Source: Candidatus Competibacteraceae bacterium (GTDB taxonomy: Bacteria > Pseudomonadota > Gammaproteobacteria > Competibacterales > Competibacteraceae). Taken from it: a DNA stretch of 7,117 nucleotides. How positions within the stretch are numbered: position 1 is the stretch's first letter; each line of letters opens with the position of its first letter. The notes below the pieces were generated by a model. It had not been told where the DNA came from and did not search any database. It was given only the letters and a program-made list of their open reading frames with translations. The translations under genes and the position numbers were made by a program. The DNA lies in the NCBI GenBank assembly GCA_012032855.1, contig JAAUQA010000162.1:1-7117 (forward strand). Direction: 5' to 3'. Below are positions 1 through 4,306 of the stretch, piece by piece.

Positions 1-301
1 AATCGTTCTGCCGCCGATTACCGCTTACTACGTGATGAAAATCGGCACCTTGCCATTGATTCCTTATTTCCCGCCGGCGACATCAATTTAGCCAAAGCAG
101 TTCGAGAAATGGCCTCGAAACATCACGCGGTGCTGCTGGCCAATCATGGCCCGGTGGTGGCAGGCAAGTCTCTCCATGATGCCGTTTTTTGCTATTGAAG
201 AGTTAGAAGAAACCGCCAAGCTATTTCTCATGTTACAGCAGCATAAGACCCGGTTCCTGACGCCGGAGCAAGTAGCTGATTTACAAGCCCGCTTTGGATA
301 A
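1..301 (+). pseudogene. otnC: OtnC-like class II aldolase (3-oxo-tetronate 4-phosphate decarboxylase), 3' end, two frameshifts
   Basis: Only the C-terminal ~100 residues are in the window. One frame (codons from base 2) reads PPITAYYVMKIGTLPLIPYF. The reading then moves to the frame starting at base 1, giving GDINLAKAVREMASKHHAVL and NHGPVVAGKSLHDAVF. From base 191 it returns to the first frame, reading AIEELEETAKLF and ending at TAA 299-301. The joined protein matches class II aldolases of the OtnC/YgbL type, and the NHG histidine is the expected metal ligand. OtnC decarboxylates 3-oxo-tetronate 4-phosphate to dihydroxyacetone phosphate in tetronate catabolism (family knowledge). The first shift (about 72-78) looks like a lost G in a CCG-rich stretch; the second (about 184-190) is an extra T in a T6 run. 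The two cancel, and the flanking frames are well preserved, so sequencing error is as likely as decay. The exact subfamily is inferred. Confidence 0.7.
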
Positions 302-306
302 GTTTT

Positions 307-311
307 GGAGG
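307..311 (+). promoter_or_regulatory. Ribosome binding site deciding the GTG start of the ABM gene
   Basis: GGAGG lies 8 bases before GTG at 320. The upstream TTG at 305 opens the same frame but overlaps this site and has no Shine-Dalgarno of its own, so GTG 320 is preferred. Confidence 0.75.
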
Positions 312-319
312 AATATTCC

Positions 320-613
320 GTGTATGTCGTAACCGTTCATTTCACCTCTCACCCTGAGCACAGTGATGAATTTATGCAGGCGCTGCTCAAGCAAGCCCAA
401 AACTCCCTGGAACGGGAAGCAGGGTGTATTCGCTTTGATGTCTGTCAAGATCCCAACGACGCAACGCGGATTTTCCTTTACGAAATCTATACTGATGAGG
501 CCGTGTTTCAGGAGCACCTAAAAAGCGCCCATTTTGTCCGCTTCTCCGAAGAAACAGCAGAATGGGTTGCCGAAAAATCAGTCGGCACTTGGAATCAGGT
601 GTTTACCGGCTAG
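320..613 (+). CDS. ABM-fold small monooxygenase-like protein (putative quinol monooxygenase family)
   Basis: A 97-residue protein with the hallmarks of the dimeric ferredoxin-like ABM family: an N-terminal beta strand (YVVTVHF), helix 1 (residues 13-32), the EAGCIRFDVCQD turn-strand (34-44), and the signature FLYEIYTDEAVFQEHLKSAH (52-71). The length is typical of single-domain members such as YgiN or LsrG. These proteins are cytoplasmic and act on quinols or small oxo-sugar phosphates, some as isomerases; the substrate cannot be read from sequence. The gene starts 18 bases after the aldolase stop codon with its own strong ribosome binding site, so the two are probably co-transcribed, which suggests a role in the same sugar-acid pathway (inference). 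It ends 17 bases before the convergent esterase gene. The frame is intact, unlike its neighbours. Confidence 0.85.
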   Translation: MYVVTVHFTSHPEHSDEFMQALLKQAQNSLEREAGCIRFDVCQDPNDATRIFLYEIYTDEAVFQEHLKSAHFVRFSEETAEWVAEKSVGTWNQVFTG

Positions 614-630
614 GTGGCTCGAAAAAACCT

Positions 631-1358
631 TTATACATAAAGCGGCACCATCTTACGCCACGGAGAGGCGCTATGAGCTCGACCATTCCAAACGTGCAAG
701 GCGTTCCAAACGCCCTTACTCCACAACGTAGCGCTGAGGTTGCGGTTGTTTTCGAGAAAAGGATCATGCTCGCCGATGGCCATCACAATATCCATCTGCC
801 GCATATGGTGCAGAGTCGAATCGTTGCCTAAGTTAGGGACAAAATGGCTCGGCGTATTGAAATATACTAAATCATCATAGTAACCATCGAAGAGTCCCCG
901 GAATCCATCAACGGGCTGGGTCAGATCGTAGCGACCGCTCAAGGCGGCTACTTTCTGGAATAGATGCGGATGACGGAAGGCAATGTTGACGGCCTGAAAC
1001 GCACCAAAGCTGCAGCCATGCGAGATAGTGCAGGGATGGGCGTTTTTCAACCGCATCAATGGGAACACCTCGTTAAGAATGTACTCTTCATACTGCATAT
1101 GACGGCGAACGCGGTCTCCCGGCCAGTTCCAATCACAGTAGAAGGTTTCGGCGTCGATGCTATCCAGGCAATAAAGTTGTAATTGCCCGGCATTGATCTT
1201 GGCGCTCAGGGCATGCACCAAGCCGAGCTGCTCGTATTCGTAAAACGTGCGCAGCGAGTCGGGAAAATCAACACTTTCGCGCCGGCATGACCGAATATCA
1301 GCAATTCCATCTCTCGGCCCAGATGCGGGCTATACCATTTGTGATACTCTCTGTTCAT
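631..1358 (-). pseudogene. Esterase-family alpha/beta hydrolase, one frameshift near the 5' end
   Basis: ATG at 1356-1358, preceded by GAGG, opens a frame reading MNREYHKWYSPHLGREMELL and then AKVLIFPT. Near base 1256 the frame breaks and resumes one base out as SLRTFYEYEQLGLVHALSAK, running to TAA at 631-633. Restoring one T in ACTCG would give a continuous protein of about 242 residues. It matches the putative esterase family (alpha/beta hydrolase, esterase D-like). The nucleophile elbow is SHGCSFGAF (Ser in G-C-S-F-G), the probable acidic residue is the Asp of GEHDPF, and the catalytic His lies near GRAHSASPWRKM at the C-terminus. No signal peptide is seen. An internal TTG at 1219-1221 could start a shorter product, but that would lose the first strands of the fold. 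The gene is convergent with the ABM gene. The break may be a sequencing error because the rest is well preserved. Confidence 0.78.
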
Positions 1359-1361
1359 AAA

Positions 1362-1386
1362 CAACCTCATCAAAACCAATGAGTTG
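1362..1386 (-). promoter_or_regulatory. Hairpin masking the esterase ribosome binding site
   Basis: On the minus strand CAACTCAT (1386-1379) can pair with ATGAGGTTG (1370-1362), with one bulged G and an 8-base loop. The 3' arm contains the GAGG Shine-Dalgarno of the ATG at 1358. The fold could dampen or regulate translation. It could also be chance, and no thermodynamic calculation was made. Confidence 0.35.
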
Positions 1387-1415
1387 TGTCATTAACAAAG
1401 AAGATAACCGGTCAA

Positions 1416-1455
1416 TGCTGCAGTTCTTTGACGGTCTTGTTTAAGAACTGCGGCA
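1416..1455. repeat. 13-bp inverted repeat with 14-base spacer in the divergent gap
   Basis: Arms TGCTGCAGTTCTT (1416-1428) and AAGAACTGCGGCA (1443-1455) are reverse complements except for one position that would be a G-U pair in RNA. No T-run follows on either strand, and neither flanking gene ends here, so a terminator role is unlikely. It lies between the divergent esterase (start 1358) and glycine-zipper (start 1625) genes, which fits a two-half-site operator or the remnant of a repeat element. The rest of the gap (1456-1612) shows no gene; TTGACG at 1549-1554 is at best a weak promoter element. Confidence 0.6.
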
Positions 1456-1624
1456 ATTCACTTTATCCCGTAACTTCCACAGATCAATCATTCGAAAAAA
1501 ATACGGCCAAACCGATGCGATTATCGATCCGTTCAGATTACATTCATCTTGACGTCTTAAAGTGCTAAGCAAGGTTATTGAACGTGTTACCAGCAGCCTA
1601 TGAGGCCAGATAAGAGGACCAATC

Positions 1625-1942
1625 ATGAAAATCACAATTTGCGCCACACTCGCACTGCTATTGCTGACTACAGCACCGGCACAGGCCGGTGATATCGAAT
1701 TTGAAGATGTGTTGATCGGTGCAGTTGGGGGTGGAGTCGGAGCAGCCGTAGGCTCGCATCTCGGCGGACGGAATGGAGCCATCATCGGCGGCGCGGTCGG
1801 CGGCGCTGCAAGTTCGGCCATAGTGGCCAAAAGAAAATCCAAAGCAAGACGCGAAGTGGTTCATATTCACCGCTACGAACGGCCACGCAAGCACAAGCAC
1901 AAACATCATCACCATAAACGGCGTTACTACTACGACGATTGA
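1625..1942 (+). CDS. Secreted glycine-zipper protein with histidine-rich basic tail
   Basis: 105 residues, ATG 7 bases after AGAGGA. Residues 1-21 form a clear signal peptide (K3, hydrophobic core, APAQA cleavage site), so the product is exported. Residues 29-65 alternate Gly and Ala with small hydrophobics in two segments split by a GGRNG turn. This is the pattern of glycine-zipper 2TM domains, which pack helices in or against membranes. Residues 69-105 are strongly basic, with eight histidines (H80, H82, H90, H92 and a run of four at 94-97) and a final YYYDD. The tail could bind metal ions or anionic surfaces such as lipopolysaccharide or DNA; this is inference. Related Gly-zipper proteins belong to envelope stress or unknown-function groups. 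It has no clear operon partners: the nearest same-strand gene starts more than 500 bases downstream. Confidence 0.8.
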   Translation: MKITICATLALLLLTTAPAQAGDIEFEDVLIGAVGGGVGAAVGSHLGGRNGAIIGGAVGGAASSAIVAKRKSKARREVVHIHRYERPRKHKHKHHHHKRRYYYDD

Positions 1943-1995
1943 GCCAGTTACCGCAGCATCGTCTTGCGTCCAGCTTCTAATCCACCCAAACATCC

Positions 1996-2252
1996 TTAAG
2001 CCGCCGAGTCTGATCGGCGGCTAACAACGATACCAAGTCCCAGCCCCTGCATTTCGGTACCAACCCTATCACCAATCAGCCCGATTAATCCGGCCCGAGC
2101 ATCGCAATCTCAATCACCGTACTAGATACCGCCACAAAAGCTGCGCGAGTTGTGCTAGTCGCCATATCTACCAGATAAACCCTACTTCCTTGCCGCACTC
2201 CAGCGTGCAGAACGGTTAATACCGTAATAATCCCTTCATTGCTGCCTGTGCC
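1996..2252 (-). pseudogene. Remnant of an MFS-type transporter, C-terminal end
   Basis: Read on the minus strand from about 2240, one frame gives LTVLHAGVRQGSRVYLVDMA and then TSTTRAAFVAVSSTVIEIAML. It hits TAA unless a base is restored near 2094, after which it reads AGLIGLIGDRVGTEM and GLGIVVSRRSDSAA to the stop at 1996-1998. The HAGVR...YLVDMA...RAAFVAVSSTVI arrangement followed by a hydrophobic segment and a short basic tail resembles the last two or three helices of bacterial major facilitator proteins. An in-frame stop at 2253-2255 breaks the reading upstream. Another frame to about 2370 (RRARLPKLVVAAAVCNLP) may be more of the same gene. No start, full-length domain or ribosome binding site remains. 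The family is inferred from pattern only. Confidence 0.5.
1999..2022. terminator. GC-rich stem-loop, possible terminator without T-tract
   Basis: AGCCGCCGA (1999-2007) pairs perfectly with TCGGCGGCT (2014-2022) around a 6-base loop, 57 bases after the glycine-zipper stop. No T-run follows on either strand, so intrinsic termination would be weak. It overlaps the end of the decayed minus-strand transporter frame and could have served either gene. Confidence 0.45.
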
Positions 2253-2378
2253 TTAGCGCTGAGCATTGCATCCCAGCAACCAAACACCCTGACTCCCTTA
2301 CGCTGGGGCAGATTGCAAACTGCGGCGGCTACGACCAGTTTCGGCAATCGTGCACGCCGACGAAAACGAGACAAAATA

Positions 2379-2407
2379 TTGACATAATAATTTATTGTCC
2401 ATAACAT
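2379..2407 (+). promoter_or_regulatory. Sigma70-type promoter for the small-gene group
   Basis: TTGACA (2379-2384, perfect -35) is followed after exactly 17 bases by TAACAT (2402-2407, 4 of 6 matches to TATAAT), in an AT-rich stretch 72 bases before the ATG at 2479. Transcription should start near 2414. It is one of the best promoter matches in the window. Confidence 0.6.
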
Positions 2408-2414
2408 AAAACTC

Positions 2415-2435
2415 GACATAAGCTATAAATATGTC
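2415..2435. promoter_or_regulatory. GACATA/TATGTC dyad just after the predicted transcription start
   Basis: GACATA (2415-2420) and TATGTC (2430-2435) form a perfect 6-bp inverted repeat spaced by 9 bases. A third GACATA copy overlaps the -35 at 2381-2386. The position at about +1 to +21 suits a repressor site. The arms are short, so chance is possible. Confidence 0.35.
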
Positions 2436-2478
2436 AAGCATGCGTTAACATTCGTTTTTATATCGAAGGAGACAAGCA

Positions 2479-2682
2479 ATGACCGATGCACAGCATAAGA
2501 CATGGCCTGATTTGGCAGTTGATCTGTACGACAAGCTCACCGGGCGGGGTGCAGAAATCACTTATGATTTCGACAATTTAGAAGTTCACATTCCTAGCGG
2601 TACGTCTTCGGATGCGCAATACGCCAAGTGGAAAATGAACGGGACGTTGAAAATCCGTACCCGTGATGCACACGCTCAATAG
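2479..2682 (+). CDS. Small conserved-looking protein of unknown function (67 aa)
   Basis: ATG is 7 bases after AAGGAG, with a near-consensus promoter upstream, so expression is well supported. The product is acidic to neutral and soluble, with no signal peptide or membrane segment. Residues 7-23 (KTWPDLAVDLYDKLTGR) look like an amphipathic helix. Residues 24-38 (GAEITYDFDNLEVHI) and 50-62 (KWKMNGTLKIRTR) look like beta strands, giving a helix-strand-strand outline. No catalytic motif or metal site is visible, and I do not recognise the family. The next gene starts 12 bases after the stop codon, so they are very probably co-transcribed and may act together. Confidence 0.8.
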   Translation: MTDAQHKTWPDLAVDLYDKLTGRGAEITYDFDNLEVHIPSGTSSDAQYAKWKMNGTLKIRTRDAHAQ

Positions 2683-2694
2683 CGCTAAGCAGCC

Positions 2695-3045
2695 ATGACA
2701 AAACCTATCGATGTCTTTGCCCAATTGTCGCTAATATCTGGTGATGGTTCTGAAATAACTGTGCATGCGGACAAAGACATCGTATCTATTGTTTTACCCA
2801 GTCTGCGAGTTGCCCGACAATTGCTTGGTCAAGCTCCTCATAGGCCCTTACGCAGGAAAATACTGGGCAGCGTGTGTAACAGCCTGAGGCTAAGCGACTT
2901 GAGGGTGCAGTTCATGATCGCTCATTTACAGGTCGCTCAGCTTACACCACAATCGCGGGGTGGATTGATCTCGCGTTGGTTGGGGTTGGCGCCATTGGAA
3001 ATACACCCATTTACCATAGTCCGAAGCTGGTTTTTTTTCCGCTAA
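2695..3045 (+). CDS. Protein of unknown function (116 aa), partner of the preceding gene
   Basis: The ATG lies 12 bases after the preceding stop codon; the local ribosome binding site is weak (AAGCAGC), which suggests translational coupling. Residues 1-34 look beta-rich (ITVHADKDIVSIVLP). Residues 36-73 form a basic helical region (SLRVARQLLGQ, PLRRKILGS, LRLSDLRVQF), and residues 87-102 (SRGGLISRWLGLAPLE) are glycine- and leucine-rich. There is no signal peptide, the charge is strongly positive, and no known motif is recognised. The C-terminus WFFFR is read through a run of eight T (3031-3038), so one base more or less there would change the last few residues and the stop. It lies between the 67-residue gene and the DUF2256 gene on the same strand. 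Confidence 0.7.
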   Translation: MTKPIDVFAQLSLISGDGSEITVHADKDIVSIVLPSLRVARQLLGQAPHRPLRRKILGSVCNSLRLSDLRVQFMIAHLQVAQLTPQSRGGLISRWLGLAPLEIHPFTIVRSWFFFR

Positions 3046-3087
3046 GCCTGTCTATGAGCTGAGAAACCAAAGGGAATTAAGCTCATC

Positions 3088-3237
3088 ATGCACGCGAAAC
3101 CTCATCTTCCTACAAAAATCTGCGTAGTGTGTAAACGGCCCTTTTCCTGGCGCAGGAAATGGGCCGCCGTTTGGCAAGAGGTCAAATATTGCTCGGAACG
3201 TTGCCGGCACACTACTCGTCATTCAAAAGGAAAATAG
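3088..3237 (+). CDS. DUF2256 zinc-ribbon-like protein (49 aa)
   Basis: A very short but recognisable gene. The product begins MHAKPHLPTKICVVCKRPFS and has the DUF2256 layout: KPHLP.K.C..C.RPF.WR.KW near the N-terminus (C12, C15), then W..VKYCSERCR (C35, C39). The CxxC and CxxxC pairs can hold one zinc ion. The function of DUF2256 is not established; members are short, cytoplasmic and common in proteobacteria and cyanobacteria. The ATG is preceded by AAAGGGA at 12-13 bases, a somewhat long spacing. It starts 42 bases after the 116-residue gene and ends just before a terminator, so it is probably the last gene of the three-gene group. Length and motif are complete. Confidence 0.88.
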   Translation: MHAKPHLPTKICVVCKRPFSWRRKWAAVWQEVKYCSERCRHTTRHSKGK

Positions 3238-3245
3238 GTGCAAAA

Positions 3246-3270
3246 AACGGCATTTCAATGAAATGCCGTT
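3246..3270. terminator. Bidirectional intrinsic terminator
   Basis: AACGGCATTTC (3246-3256) pairs perfectly with GAAATGCCGTT (3260-3270) around a 3-base loop. On the minus strand the stem is followed by TTTT, with two further T in the arm, giving a proper U-tract for the fasciclin gene. On the plus strand the tail is CGCTTTT, weaker but plausible for the DUF2256 group. It sits exactly between the two convergent stop codons. Confidence 0.85.
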
Positions 3271-3299
3271 CGCTTTTAAAAGATTTGAATTTATTGCTG

Positions 3300-3830
3300 T
3301 TACGATTTTGGTAACAACACGGTATCGATGACGTGAATAACCCCATTGCTGGTTTCGATATCAGTTTGAACCACCGTTGCGTTATCCACTTTGACGCCAT
3401 CAGAAGCGTCTATGGTAATGGATTGTCCCTGAGCCGTTTCAGCAGATTCCAGCTTGACGACATCAGCAGCCATCACTTTTCCCGGCACAACATGATAGGT
3501 GAGAACTTCGGTCAGTGCGGCTTTATCCGCTAACAATGCTTGCAGCTGATCGGCAGGAATTTTTGCAAATGCCTCATCAGTGGGGGCAAAAACCGTAAAC
3601 GGACCTTCACCTTTAAGCGTTTCCACTAACTCTGCAGCCTGAACAGCTTGCACCAAAGTTGTGAAATTTCCAGCAGCTACAGCAGTATCGACGATATCCT
3701 TAGAGTCGGCTTGCTTGCCGTGGGATCCTGCAACAGCACTACCGGAGATGCCAATGATTAAAGCACTCATGATAAAGGCTGGCATAAGGGTTGTTTTGAT
3801 GAAACAGACTGCTTTGCTATTCGATTTCAT
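3300..3830 (-). CDS. Secreted fasciclin (FAS1) domain protein
   Basis: 176 residues, ATG 3828-3830 with AGAGGAC upstream. Residues 1-34 are a long signal peptide (basic start, hydrophobic core 15-32, SAVA cleavage), so the product is exported. Residues 44-176 form one FAS1 domain. Box H1 is [15 protein letters not shown] (78-92), the YH motif is TYHVVPGKV (111-119), and box H2 is [13 protein letters not shown] (162-174). Single-domain bacterial FAS1 proteins of this size are common; they are linked to adhesion or surface interaction, but a precise role is rarely known. The domain is complete and the gene ends 30 bases before a terminator. A dedicated promoter lies upstream and an intervening hairpin separates it from the ftsH unit, so it is probably transcribed on its own. 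Confidence 0.93.
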   Translation of the reverse strand: MKSNSKAVCFIKTTLMPAFIMSALIIGISGSAVAGSHGKQADSKDIVDTAVAAGNFTTLVQAVQAAELVETLKGEGPFTVFAPTDEAFAKIPADQLQALLADKAALTEVLTYHVVPGKVMAADVVKLESAETAQGQSITIDASDGVKVDNATVVQTDIETSNGVIHVIDTVLLPKS

Positions 3831-3886
3831 TAGTTTGTCCTCTACAAATTTGAGATTGAAGTAGCGGCCTTGTTGACTTGTCCACT

Positions 3887-3916
3887 TTTATACACGTTTG
3901 TTCAGTAAATTGCCAA
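3887..3916 (-). promoter_or_regulatory. Sigma70-type promoter of the fasciclin gene
   Basis: On the minus strand TTGGCA (3916-3911) and TATAAA (3892-3887) are 18 bases apart, each with 5 of 6 consensus matches. Transcription would start near 3880, giving a leader of about 50 bases. Confidence 0.6.
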
Positions 3917-3972
3917 CATTAAATTGACATTGAAACCTGTTTTGGTAGAGGTATTGTCTACATTTTGTGTTT

Positions 3973-3997
3973 TTTGTTCACAAGCCATTGTGACAAA
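3973..3997 (-). terminator. Hairpin after the ftsH unit, weak terminator candidate
   Basis: TCACAA and TTGTGA (3978-3983 and 3988-3993) pair around a 4-base loop, extended past one bulge by four A/T or G/C pairs. On the minus strand it starts 7 bases after the stop codon of the 94-residue gene but is followed by an A-run rather than a U-tract. Termination is therefore uncertain, and some read-through into the fasciclin gene is possible. Confidence 0.35.
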
Positions 3998-4004
3998 CAG
4001 CCAG

Positions 4005-4289
4005 TCAAAGCATCAACAACCCAAGCCATAACCCACTGCCCAGTGCCAGAATCAGCAAAGCCAGACCCATTTTCTGATGAGACCAATCGCGACGGCTTAC
4101 ATTCATTGGCGAGTTGTCACGCCTGTTGGGGATCATCAAAGCATCGATTTCCGCAGTCGTCATATAATCCAAATCCCAGTGAGTTGTCTGTCGTGCCTTG
4201 GCTTCCTCCATATAAATCTTTAGGTTACGCCGTTTAGCTGTTTCGCCGTTGGGATTGACACGAGCTTCGATTAAGTTTGGGTGCAACAT
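4005..4289 (-). CDS. Small protein with C-terminal membrane anchor, coupled to ftsH
   Basis: The AGGAGGT site (4303-4297) is only 1 base from the ATG at 4295 but 7 bases from the ATG at 4289, so the latter is chosen, giving 94 residues. Residues 1-72 are polar and charged, with a probable helix at 17-33 (TAKRRNLKIYMEEAKAR) and an acidic segment WDLDYMTTAEIDALM (38-52). Residues 74-94 form a single hydrophobic span ending the protein. Basic residues just before it (R66, R67, K73) predict a cytoplasmic N-terminus, that is, a tail-anchored protein. The family is not recognised. Its ribosome binding site begins 3 bases after the ftsH stop codon, so it is co-transcribed and probably translationally coupled. 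A role as substrate, adaptor or modulator of this FtsH is an inference from context only. Confidence 0.8.
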   Translation of the reverse strand: MLHPNLIEARVNPNGETAKRRNLKIYMEEAKARQTTHWDLDYMTTAEIDALMIPNRRDNSPMNVSRRDWSHQKMGLALLILALGSGLWLGLLML

Positions 4290-4306
4290 GATCATGACCT
4301 CCTAAG

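Noticed and set aside
534..1182. Plus-strand open frames across 534-831 and 964-1182
   Set aside because: They overlap the ABM gene out of frame or run opposite the esterase, without start signals or family features.
1386..1568. 60-residue plus-strand frame in the divergent gap
   Set aside because: It has no ribosome binding site and contains the inverted repeat at 1416-1455; the composition is not protein-like.
1549..1579. TTGACG with a distant GTTATT as promoter of the glycine-zipper gene
   Set aside because: The -10 match is only 3 of 6 and the spacing is 19 bases.
1441..1993. Minus-strand frames opposite the glycine-zipper gene (rich in Ala and Pro)
   Set aside because: They are shadows of the Gly-rich coding strand; the plus strand has a signal peptide and a good ribosome binding site.
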